DNA of 64,000 nt, taken from positions 688,501 to 752,500 of the forward strand of contig JAUIMM010001592.1 of the NCBI GenBank assembly GCA_031769625.1. Direction: 5' to 3'. This document shows, one piece after another, positions 55,746 to 64,000 of the stretch (the first letter of the stretch is position 1; each line of letters begins with the position of its first letter). A model generated the notes under the pieces. It was not told the origin of the DNA. It was given only the letters and a program-made list of their open reading frames with translations, and did no database searches. This DNA is from Taudactylus pleione. Taxonomy: Eukaryota > Chordata > Amphibia > Anura > Myobatrachidae. A program made the translations under genes and the position numbers.

Positions 55746-56812
55746 GTGTACTATGTAGTAAGGAAAAGGTAAACACAGAAAGGGGTTAATTCAGCCCTAG
55801 GGGTAAATCCAGAAGGAAGGTGCAATTTTGCAAAACCACGTTGCACAGCAAGAGAATCTAACTACAAGGACAAATTTAAAGTTGGTAGGGAGGGCACGCA
55901 CCACGAGAGCACAACTGTGCCTAGTGTTGCATTCGCACCCCAACGCCGTTTAACCAAGGTACAAATTTGCACCCTAAAGACGGAGTTGCTCTTAACTCTA
56001 AATGTGGATAAACATCTACACCGACACTGCCATCCGGACATCAAGGAACACTTCAGTTCTGTGCACTATCCCGGGTTGGCCTACCATTAACATTTACAGC
56101 ACTACTATTGTGAGTGAGAAAGAAATCTCCATGGGAGAGTGCACAGAACATTCGGGTTTGGAGTTGAACGGTGTACAAGTCTAAACCTAGAAAATGTTGT
56201 AGAAGACAGTCTACTCTGCAACTGCGCCGCAAGAGAGTAGGAGACTCCCTCCTCCAGTGTTGGACAGGAGTATAAAGGGCCCACCAGGGAATGCAGTGGT
56301 AGGGGCCCAAGCTTAAGGGGTGTGGTCAGCCACAGGGAGTGAGGGGGTGGCCAGCCATCATAGAGGAAATTGGCCAAACATTACAGAAGCCATGCATCCT
56401 CACTGATGCTGGGAGGGGGCGTGGTTGTGATACAAGGACAGCCACGCCTCCCAGCATCAGTGAAGAGAGTCCTATCCGCTGAGGATGCTGATCCCTGTAG
56501 CAAACTGCTTCCTAGTCACAGGCTGAAGTGGGTTTGTGGAGGGAGAGGTGGGCCTTGGAGGTGCTGCGGGCTCCATAGCAACCGCACTCCCTGCATCAAC
56601 GCTAGCTACGCCCCTAGCAGGAGGAATAATCTTTTTGCTGTTTTCATTGAAACTTAACCAAGCACCCAAGTTCATCCATGATCATGCTCCACCAAGTGAT
56701 TCCTAGAAGGGGTGGAGCCCACCAGGGATTTCCCCAGCACACCGGTGTGCCAGTCTATTCCTGACCCTGACCCTAATCCAGCATTTATAGGATAGTACTA
56801 CGCAGAGCCGTA
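55746..56812. other. Intergenic DNA with hAT-like remnants
   Basis: No gene. CAGTGTTGGACAGGAGTATAAAGGGCCCACCAGGGA (in pieces near 56255-56292) resembles 28272-28307 (CAGTGCCGGACTGG...GGGCCCACCAGGGA) and is probably a shared hAT remnant. GGGAGGGGGCGTGGTTGTG pairs with CACGCCTCCC around 56410-56452. Confidence 0.4.
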
Positions 56813-57579
56813 ACTAGACTTTTTGGTGCCCTGGGCCAGAAAGAGCATTGGTATCCCCCATCCCAATTTTTTAAATAGGGACATAAGACGCATTCCCCCA
56901 AAACAGGGGCATAGCCTCATGAGGAAGGGGCATGACATATGACATATCTGACTTGACCCGTACAATGATGAAGGGGTACCGATCCCATTGTAACACTGTT
57001 TTCCAAGTTTTATTACCACATGCAGTGTGAATCCAATGGCTGCAGTGATTATACACAATAACTCACCAGCTCTATATACAGGAGAGCGCTGGTGAAGCTG
57101 CACCTGCAGCAGGATTTGTCCATCAGAACAGCCGTGCATAAGCCCGGAGCCTGCAGTGTAGATCATCGACTGAAGGTATATAAACAGCGCTATTTGTAGT
57201 GTATATTCAGCAAATATCAGCAGGAGGTCTGTGTATGTACCTTGCAATGCCAGCTGTTCTCACCAGTAGAAATTGTGGGGCAGATAGCTCCATGTGTAAG
57301 GTTTCTGACTGCTATGTGAGAGGCGATAGGTTCGAGTCCCGGGTATGACAATATTTTGAAATGTGTGTGTTAAATAAAAAAGGATGTGACTAAAGGTGCT
57401 TGGGGAGGTGGCCAGATGGAGGGGGTGTCAGCCAGTGAGGAGATAGGGGCAGCCAGGAGATGCTGGGGATAAAAGAAGATAAAGCTACAAGTGAAAATGA
57501 TCATAAACAAAAATTTGACAGACCCGAACAGCGCGCCCTGTGCGGTGGCACATGTCGCACCACCCTAGTTATGGCCCTG
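56813..57579. mobile_element. hAT element, CAGAGCCGTAACTAG type, with tRNA-like insert
   Basis: Ends CAGAGCCGTAACTAG and CTAGTTATGGCCCTG. The left part (TTTTGGTGCCCTGGGCCAGA) matches the right part of 60368-60675 in reverse. No 8-bp duplication is evident. The tRNA-like sequence at 57270-57350 lies inside. Confidence 0.7.
57270..57350 (+). repeat. tRNA-derived SINE-like fragment
   Basis: TAGCTCCATGTG could be a weak A box. GGTTCGAGTCCCGGG (57331-57345) is a perfect Pol III B box and T-arm. It is followed by an A/T-rich tail with AAATAAAAAAGG. No cloverleaf can be closed and no anticodon stem is convincing, so this is not a functional tRNA. Confidence 0.5.
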
Positions 57580-57720
57580 ATAAAGCATTTTCCAGCACCA
57601 TCCAGCAGGCGTTAGTTCAGTGACTTTATTGTTGGAGATGCATCTCCTCCCTCTGTGTCAAAGCGCATAAATGTCACCCGTGGAAGCCCAACGTCCAATT
57701 AAATATCTTTCTGTCTACCA

Positions 57721-57765
57721 CTTGTATGTATTTATGTATGTATGTATGTAAGTATGTTTGTGTAA
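57721..57765. repeat. GTAT-type microsatellite
   Basis: Imperfect tandem TATG units (TTGTATGTATTTATGTATG and continuing). Confidence 0.85.
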
Positions 57766-57963
57766 AATGGGTTGTGCATTTGTAAAAAATGAATCTCAGG
57801 TAAATGTAACACTTAAAACAGCAAACAGGAGTGTTCTATAACACGGGGAAAAGGCAAACATCATTCAGTAATAAACTGCATAAGACAGAAGGAGCTTGGA
57901 TACACTGGGGCTGAGTCACAGCTGCATCCAACTCCATATTGCACACAGATCTTGCGATTCTTA

Positions 57964-58362
57964 AGGCCCCCATACATCAGCAATCGATGTGGAAATTCTG
58001 CAATTGGCAATCGATTGTGTATAAAAATCTGCAATGTATAGGCTTCACAGATCGCATATTGCAACCAAAAAGTGACTGGAATTGTTCAATCAGATTGTCC
58101 AACATGTTGGATGTAACAGATGGATTGGGGCTGTAGATTGCTAGTGTATGGACAAGATAAGCAGATTTGCAGACCGTTACCAGTAAAATGATGGAGCCTT
58201 TCAAGACTGGCAGATCTGTGTTTGCTGCAATCAATCTGCAAATCACTGAAAAAGATCTGTAATGCATGGGTGCAGATTGCTAGATTGGGAAATCCTAACA
58301 TCGGGCAATAAATATTCAAATTGTTCAATTGTGGTTTTCAGATTGCTGATGTATGGGGACCT
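57964..58362. mobile_element. MITE, CCCCCATACATCAGCAATC type
   Basis: Ends AGGCCCCCATACATCAGCA and TGCTGATGTATGGGGACCT; duplication TTA (57961-57963 and 58363-58365), Harbinger-like. The interior has repeated CAATCGATTG-, CAGATTGC- and GATTGCAGATC-type short inverted motifs. Non-coding. Confidence 0.88.
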
Positions 58363-58410
58363 TTAGCACTGTGCATGCTCCATGGCTGACCGTACACAAT
58401 TACGAGATAC

Positions 58411-59266
58411 TATGGGCTCTATTTACTACAATCCGCATCGGTAATGCAGATTGTAGTGTGATATTACCGAGTGAATTTGCATTGCGAATTCAGCCAATAT
58501 CACAGGGATTTACTACAAATACCTTGCAGGGACTGAGCTTGCGAGAAAGCTCTGTCCCTGCGAATCCCCTCCGCACACTAGTCACGGTATTTTCGAAAAA
58601 AAAAAATACCGTGACAAGTGCCCCGCACATGCGCCGACCGGCTGCTGCTGCTACCCCCCCTGGTGCTAAGCCCCACCCCCACGATCGTGGACCCCCCGTG
58701 ACCCCCCCTTTCCCCCCCTCTCCCTTAATTGCACTTACCTGCATGATCCGGCTCCGGCGATGTCCTCCGGTCAGCTGACATCCCATACTGGGACCCTGTC
58801 AGGTGACGACCGGGCCGCAGTGCAGCATGGGAGACCAGCTGACCGGAGGGAGGACATCACCGGAGCCCCGATCACCGGTCCCTGGAGTCAGGTAAGTTTG
58901 TTCGTTTTTTTTTTTTTTTTTTTTTACTTTACAGTGTATCAGCTTGTGGTCTGTTTAGACCACACAGCTGATCACTGGGGCCGGCACCGGCTCGGCTCTA
59001 CCCGTCAGAGCGGAGCAGGAGTCCGGTAACCGGATGAGACCCTGGATAAGCCACCTACAGGTGGCTTTGTTATCACAGGGCTTTCCCCGGTATGTTTTCA
59101 CATCTTATTTTTAGTAACTTTGGTCAGATCACATTTCCCATTAAATTATGGGAAATGCGATCTGATTACTAAAAATAAGTGATAATTAGGGCTTGGAGTA
59201 GAATTTTACGAATTCTATTCCAATTGTCCTGTAGTAACTTGCGTACATCTCTGAAGTAGACCCATA
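58411..59266. mobile_element. MITE, TATGGGCTCTATTTAC type
   Basis: Left TATGGGCTCTATTTACTAC and right GAAGTAGACCCATA, with possible TA duplication (Tc1/mariner-like) but imperfect ends. The interior has an inverted pair CTTATTTTTAGTAA...AGATC / GATCTGATTACTAAAAATAAG (59104-59181). There is a second pair with CAGCTGACCGGAGG/CCTCCGGTCAGCTG around 58764-58853, and a T-run at 58907-58923. Confidence 0.6.
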
Positions 59267-59479
59267 GTGCTGTATCGCTCCAGTGCTGGCCCACGGACAT
59301 CAGGGGGGAACACATGTATTATGTCTATATCTGTGTGACAGGCGTAATATACGGATGATGCACAAGGGACATATAACGTTCTCCCGTCAATGATACTTAT
59401 TGGTGCTTAGTGATGTAGACTTTACGGTGATGGACACTAAAATTAGAAATGCCTATACTGTAGATAACGAAATGGGTTA

Positions 59480-59700
59480 AATTCCTGACTACAGAAACCC
59501 GACAGGACAAGATCCTGACTAGGGCTGGTAAGTACCTTAACCCTCCTCACTACCCCCCTAACCCTACTTTAGTGGTGCCTAACTCTAAGACTCCCGGAGT
59601 GGTGCCTAACCCTAAGTCCCCCCTGGGGGTGCCTAAACCTTACCCTCCGTTCCCACACTGCCCCTGGGGTTACACTGGCTTGGCCTTTTCCAGAGCATCA
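59480..59700. repeat. Truncated relative of the 37464-38040 element
   Basis: ATCCTGACTAGGGCTGGTAAGTACC, then the array ACCCTAACTTTAG-type GTGCCTAACCCTAAGTCCCCC, parallels 37566-37800 (ATCCTGATCGTGGATAGGTAAGTATC, then the array). The right part is missing. Confidence 0.6.
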
Positions 59701-60234
59701 CCACTTAATTTACATAAATACTTTTTCATCACTTTTCTATTTGTTTATTATTTATGTAATTTTAATTCTTTCTTATTATATTAACACTTATTGATTATCT
59801 TTTACACATCTATACTTTACACTCCACTATCACCTTTCTTCCATTTTTCGTGTGATGCCCTGGGAATGGTCTTTGACTGGATTCTATTGGGGTGCCTTGT
59901 GTCTCGGAAATGTTAGGGGCGTCGGTATAGAGGAGCCTTGACGTTGGCCCGGTGCTTAATCATATATTTGCAAATGTATGCAACTAATACCTGTGAATTT
60001 CTATTATCATGTAGGATTCATGTATTTTTGCCAATATTGCTGCAGTGAGCTGGATGGAATACTCCCATACCTTACCAGATTTTCATTCCAACCAATCAAC
60101 TAGTTGGATGGTTGGACAGAAAATCTTTACGTGTGTATGCAGCTTCAGAGTGTGTGGGCTGCAAGAAAAAAAAAAAAGTCTTATATGCAATTTTGACAGA
60201 TTTATTATTAATAAAAACAAATGCAATGCAGGTC
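59701..60234. other. Intergenic DNA, no gene seen
   Basis: AT-rich, no recognised element or gene. Confidence 0.4.
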
Positions 60235-60367
60235 ACGTTTTCCAGGTCACCCAGAAAGTGCACATGTGTAGTCGTTACTCACTGACACATTTTAAATAAT
60301 CCACATGTTGAACTAATTATTTCACTTGCGATTCTGTGTGGAGACCTGGAAAACATGCACTGTTTGG
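60235..60367. repeat. Foldback repeat, GGAAAACATGCACTG arms
   Basis: GTTTTCCAGGTCACC (60237-60251) pairs with GGAGACCTGGAAAAC (60340-60354), continuing into ATGCACTG. Same family as the arms at 4652-5707. A hAT has inserted at its right edge. Confidence 0.65.
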
Positions 60368-60675
60368 CAGGGCCGTAACTAGGGTAGTGCGACCAGTGCC
60401 ATGGCACAGGGCACTGCAGGGCAGGGGGCGCTGTTTGGGTCTGTCATTGTTCCTGTGTATTATCATTCTCACTTGTAGCCTCCTCTTCTTTTATCCCCAG
60501 CATCTCCTGGCTGCCCCAGGAGTACCCCTATCTCTTCCCCGGTCCTTCCCCATGAACCCATGGCCCTTTTTTAGTTTCACTATCTTGTGTCCCTATTTAA
60601 AAAAATGGGAGGGGGGGGGGGGCGCACCAATGCTCTCTCTGGCACAGGGCACCAAAAAGTCTAGTTACGGCTCTG
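60368..60675. mobile_element. hAT MITE, CAGGGCCGTAACTAG type
   Basis: Ends CAGGGCCGTAACTAG and CTAGTTACGGCTCTG with perfect 8-bp duplication CTGTTTGG (60360-60367 and 60676-60683). Contains GGCACAGGGCACTGCAGGGC and a G-run at 60611-60622. Related to 56813-57579. Confidence 0.92.
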
Positions 60676-60698
60676 CTGTTTGGAGTCCTGAGGACAGA

Positions 60699-61116
60699 GG
60701 GCCTGATTCAGAGCCGGACGCTCTGACAGAGCGCTCGCTCTGAAACAGGGCCGGCCCTCTGGTTTTTCAGAACGGCCTTCTGGCCGCTCGCATAGCTGTG
60801 GGTGACCACCCACAGCTATAGCGAGTGACCATGATGATGGTCGCGATGGTCAAGTCCATCGCGACCATCGGGCTTGCGACGAGACCCTTGTGGTTGGGTC
60901 TCGTTGCCGCAAGCGCCCACCAAAGGGGGCGTGCTGTCACTCAACATCGACTGCACGCCCCCTTTGGTACAAGACCCGGAGCGACGGTTTGCCCGTCGCT
61001 ATCCGGGTCTCGCACATGTGCACGACGGTGCCGGCTCCGTCGTGCGCATGCACACTGGGCCACCATCGACCCACTTGCGAGTGCATAGTGCTCGCGAGCA
61101 GATCTGAATCAGGCCC
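60699..61116. mobile_element. Hairpin-array MITE, copy 7
   Basis: Left end GGGCCTGATTCAGAGCCGG, right end GATCTGAATCAGGCCC, duplication AGA (60696-60698 and 61117-61119). Shorter than copy 6: it lacks the GATTTTGGCTC, TGACATCACT and GGCGTTCCC hairpins but keeps the AGCTGTGGGTG, GATGGTCGCGATGG, AAAGGGGGCGTGC, GACCCGGAGCGACGG and GTGCACGACGG stems. So whole hairpins have been lost as units. Confidence 0.9.
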
Positions 61117-61239
61117 AGAGTTTGAGAACCACGTGGGGAAAAGGCTAATTTATTGAATAGCAATTCCCTGCACGGCACGATCAATTAGCTAGCTGCGGGG
61201 TATATCCCACGGCTGATTGAATTCCCCCTAAATACACAG

Positions 61240-61529
61240 AAAAAGCCTGATCCATACTAAATACACAAAAATGCCTGATCCATACTAAACACACAGAAAA
61301 AGTCAGATCCACACAAAAAGCTGGATCTATATTAAATACACAGAAAAAGCTGGATCTATATTATATACACAGAAAAAGCTGGATCTATATTAAATACACA
61401 GAAAAAGCTGGATCTATATTATATACACAGAAAAAGCTGGATCTATATTATATACACAGAAAAAGCTGGATCTATATTATATACACAGAAAAAGCTGGAT
61501 CTATATTAAATACACAGAAAAAGCTGGAT
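61240..61529. repeat. 29-bp tandem repeat, about 9-10 units
   Basis: ACACAGAAAAAGCTGGATC then TATATTAAAT, exactly 29 bp in the right part (GGAT at 61323, 61352, 61381). The first units (61240-61320) are diverged. Confidence 0.92.
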
Positions 61530-61548
61530 TTTCACGAGACTGAGTGTA

Positions 61549-61745
61549 AGGGGTAAATTTACTAAAGTGAGAGTTTTTAGAAGTGAGTTTTAAAAGTGAT
61601 GTTGCCCATAGCAACCAATCAGATTGTACTTAACATTTAACTAGCACCTTCTAGAAGATAATAGCTAGAATCTGATTGGTTGCTATGGGCAACATCACTT
61701 TTAAAACTCACTTCTAAAAACTCTCACTTTAGTAAATTTACCCCT
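61549..61745. mobile_element. Near-perfect foldback MITE upstream of PLEKHA7
   Basis: AGGGGTAAATTTACTAAAGT...GTTGCCCATAGCAACCAATC is matched almost base for base by GATTGGTTGCTATGGGCAAC...ACTTTAGTAAATTTACCCCT. Flanks are TA on both sides. Arms of about 80 bp surround a loop of about 35 bases. It ends about 260 bp before the PLEKHA7 start codon. Confidence 0.88.
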
Positions 61746-62006
61746 TATTGTGCAAAAGTGGGCGAGTGCCGATGCTCCAGTTGTACATGACCCTAAAGAC
61801 TGGGAGAAAAGTTCCCAAAACGACACAAGCGGTGCCTGTCCCTGGACATTGGGGGCAGCTGGTGACTATGGGAATGATGACAGGGGGCAGTCACGTGGTG
61901 CTCTCTCTCTCTCACTTTGTTACATTGTTACCTCGGGAAGCCGGGGCGGGAGCGCGCATATCCCGGGAGCGCGCCCCCTCCTCCGGGACCCGGGCGGGGG
62001 GTGAAG

Positions 62007-62092
62007 ATGGCGGCCGAGGGCAGCGGGCGGGAGAGTTTACCCGAGCACTGGTCCTACGGGGTGTGCGCTGACGGCCGGGTCTTCTTTGTCGA
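62007..62092 (+). CDS. PLEKHA7: PLEKHA7 coding exon 1
   Basis: ATG at 62007 begins 28 full codons plus two bases. The peptide includes ESLPEHWSYGVCADGRVFFV, the first strand pair of an N-terminal WW domain (LPxHWxYGVxxDGRVFF). This is the pattern of PLEKHA7, an adherens-junction protein with tandem WW domains and a PH domain; its WW region is known to bind PDZD11, and the protein links cadherin/p120-catenin to microtubules. The exon ends GA and the donor is GTAAGG (62093). The start is chosen because MAA follows the GC-rich 5' flank and matches the known N-terminus type. The rest of the gene lies beyond the window. Confidence 0.9.
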
Positions 62093-62167
62093 GTAAGGCG
62101 GGAACAGGTGTGTGATTCCCAGTCCCTCAGTGTGTGCGAGTATAATAACCCGTCTCTCTCCCCGCAG

Positions 62168-62244
62168 TGACCGGACCCAGAGCACCACCTGGCTGCACCC
62201 CCGCACCGGGGAGCCTGTCAACTCCGGCCACATGATCCGCTCAG
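62168..62244 (+). CDS. PLEKHA7: PLEKHA7 coding exon 2
   Basis: A CAG acceptor at 62165-62167 precedes 77 bases that complete WW domain 1: DDRTQSTTWLHPRTG and EPVNSGHMIRS, with the second WW tryptophan and the conserved HPRTGEPV. The donor is GTATCT at 62245. Exons 1 and 2 total 163 bases, leaving phase 1, which fits a following Asp/Glu codon. The intron between them (62093-62167) is 75 bases. PLEKHA5/6 have related WW domains, but the GEPVNSGHMIRS ending points to PLEKHA7. Confidence 0.9.
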
Positions 62245-62284
62245 GTATCTCTACCGTATTCACTAGTACTCCCCCCACTGTTTC

Positions 62285-64000
62285 TCCATGTCACTGCCAC
62301 ACTCACCTGTCCCATGTAACTATCACACCTGTCACTACTCACCTGCCTCATGTAACTCACACTCACCTGTTACTACACTCACCTGCCCCATGTAACTATC
62401 ACACTCCCCTGTACCCCGTCACACTTACCTGTCACTACACTCACCTGCCTCATGTAACTATCACACTCACCTGTACCCCGTCACACTTACCTGTCACTAC
62501 ACTCACCTGCCTCATGTAGCTCACATTCACCTGTACCCCGTCGCACATACCTGTCACTACACTCACCTGCCTCATGTAACTCACACCTGTCACTACACTC
62601 ACCTGCCCCATGTAACTATCGCACTCCCCTGTACCCGTCACACTTACCTGTCACTACACTCACCTGCCCCATGTAACTATCACACTCCCCTGTACCCCGT
62701 CACACTTACCTGTCACTACTCACCTGCCCCATGTAACTATCACACTCACCTGTCACTACTCACCTGCCCCATGCAGCTATCACTCACCTGTCACTACTCA
62801 CCTGCCCCATGCAGCTATCACTCACCTGTCACTACTCACCTGCTCCATGTAACTATCACACTAACCTGTCACTACACTCTCCTGTCACACTCTCCTGTCA
62901 CTACACTCCTGTCCTTCTGTCACACTCACCTGTCACACTCTCCTGTCACTACACTCCTGTCCTTCTGTCACACTCACCTAACCCATGTAAAAATCACACC
63001 TGTCACTACTCACCTGCCTCATGTAACTCACACTCACCTGTTACTACACTCACTTGCCCCATGTAACTATCACACTCCCCTGTACCCCGTCACACTTACC
63101 TGTCACTACACTCACCTGCCTCATGTAACTCACACTCACCTGTTACTACACTCACTTGCCCCATGTAACTATCACACTCCCCTGTACCCCGTCACACTTA
63201 CCTGTCACTACACTCACCTGCCTCATGTAACTCACACTCACCTGTTACTACACTCACTTGCCCCATGTAACTATCACACTCCCCTGTACCCCGTCACACT
63301 TACCTGTCACTACACTCACCTGCCCCATGTAACTATCACACTCCCCTGTACCCCGTCACACTTACCTGTCACTACACTCACCTGCCCCATGTAACTCACA
63401 CCTGTCACTACACTCACCTGCCCCATGTAACTATCACACTCCCCTGTACCCGTCACACTTACCTGTCACTACACTCACCTGCCCCATGTAACTATCACAC
63501 TCCCCTGTACCCCGTCACACTTACCTGTCACTACACTCACCTGCCCCATGTAACTATCACACTCCCCTGTACCCCGTCACACTTACCTGTCACTACTCAC
63601 CTGCCCCATGTAACTATCACACTCACCTGTCACTACTCACCTGCCCCATGCAGCTATCACTCACCTGTCACTACTCACCTGCCCCATGCAGCTATCACTC
63701 ACCTGTCACTACTCACCTGCTCCATGTAACTATCACACTAACCTGTCACTACACTCTCCTGTCACACTCTCCTGTCACTACACTCCTGTCCTTCTGTCAC
63801 ACTCACCTGTCACACTCTCCTGTCACTACACTCCTGTCCTTCTGTCACACTCACCTAACCCATGTAAATATCACACTCACCTGCCACACCCCCCTGTAAC
63901 CTGTCACTACTCACCTGTCCCAAGTAACTATCACTCATGTGCCACCTGTCCTTCTGTCACACTCGCCTGTCACTACTCACCTGTCCTTCTGTCACACTCG
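62285..64000. repeat. Intron 2 minisatellite with higher-order duplication
   Basis: Variants of CACACTTACCTGTCACTACA and CTCACCTGCCCCATGTAACTATCACACTCCCCTGTACCCCGT (split here) fill the rest of the window. A block with ATGCAGCTATCACTCACCTG and the CCTGTCCTTCTGTCACAC pairs occurs at 62771-62996 and again at 63648-63868, about 877 bp apart and nearly identical. The long plus frames (for example 62771-63394) are repeat translations. On the minus strand many units read ACAGGTAAGTGT, a strong 5' splice-site match. Confidence 0.95.

Larger units (their letters stand above)
61890..62260 (+). promoter_or_regulatory. PLEKHA7: PLEKHA7 GC-rich promoter and YY1-like motif
   Basis: After CACGTG (E-box, about 61892) the sequence becomes strongly GC- and CpG-rich (GGGGCGGGAGCGCGC, CCCGGGAGCGCGCCCCC), unlike the surrounding repeats. 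AAGATGGCGGC at 62004-62014 is a textbook YY1 site and includes the start codon. YY1 sites placed there are common in TATA-less CpG-island promoters. No TATA box is seen. The transcription start cannot be placed from sequence alone. Confidence 0.7.

Noticed and set aside
57270..57350. Functional tRNA gene
   Set aside because: Only the T arm and B box are convincing; acceptor and anticodon stems do not pair.
1..61900. RPS13 or another host gene upstream of PLEKHA7 (expected neighbour in mammals)
   Set aside because: No frame in either strand shows ribosomal protein S13 or any other host-gene exon I can recognise; the interval is transposons and plain intergenic sequence.
62771..63394. 207-codon plus frame in the window's last kilobases
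   Set aside because: Low-complexity translation of the PLEKHA7 intron 2 minisatellite.

Overview
This window is vertebrate nuclear DNA. It is intron-bearing and almost entirely built from transposable elements and minisatellites. The element mix (two Ngaro-type tyrosine-recombinase retrotransposons, many Harbinger-like and hAT nonautonomous DNA transposons, L1 and Ty3/gypsy fragments) suggests a large amphibian, probably anuran, genome. That assignment is inference; nothing in the window proves the species.

The only host gene I can support is at the right edge, on the + strand: the first two coding exons of PLEKHA7, encoding the first WW domain (62007-62092 and 62168-62244). They are separated by a 75-base intron. 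A GC-rich promoter with a YY1-type motif lies over the start codon. Intron 2 turns immediately into a minisatellite (62285 to the window end) with a higher-order duplication about 877 bp apart.

Layout. 0-4.6 kb: Harbinger-like MITEs and otherwise featureless DNA. 4.6-5.7 kb: a hAT element inside a foldback repeat. 5.9-12.8 kb: a minus-strand LTR retrotransposon (6790-12588, 5-bp target duplication CCCAC) inserted in a short ~170-bp tandem repeat. It is itself riddled with hAT, Harbinger and L1 insertions. 13-14.4 kb: a minus-strand L1 3' end with nested hATs. 15.4-18.3 kb: an LTR-like block and a 66-bp VNTR. 19.4-21.5 kb: a broken gypsy pol split by a solo LTR. 22-30 kb: nested hAT/MITE DNA. 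31.4 kb: the first hairpin-array MITE. 32-46 kb: two head-to-tail Ngaro elements (both minus strand), each with gag, RT/RNase H, tyrosine recombinase and an SGNH-type hydrolase, all decayed. 46.9-48.6 kb: a minisatellite split by a hAT. 48.7-61.7 kb: a dense run of MITEs and hATs, including most of the hairpin-array family. 61.9-64 kb: the PLEKHA7 5' end.

The most unusual structure is a Harbinger-like MITE family (seven copies here). Its interior is a head-to-tail series of about nine to eleven separate palindromes. Stem sequences differ between copies while staying self-complementary, a covariation-like pattern. The second is the Ngaro SGNH hydrolase, whose Ser, Gly-Asn-Asp and Asp-His signatures are all still readable in both copies. 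No element protein here appears intact.
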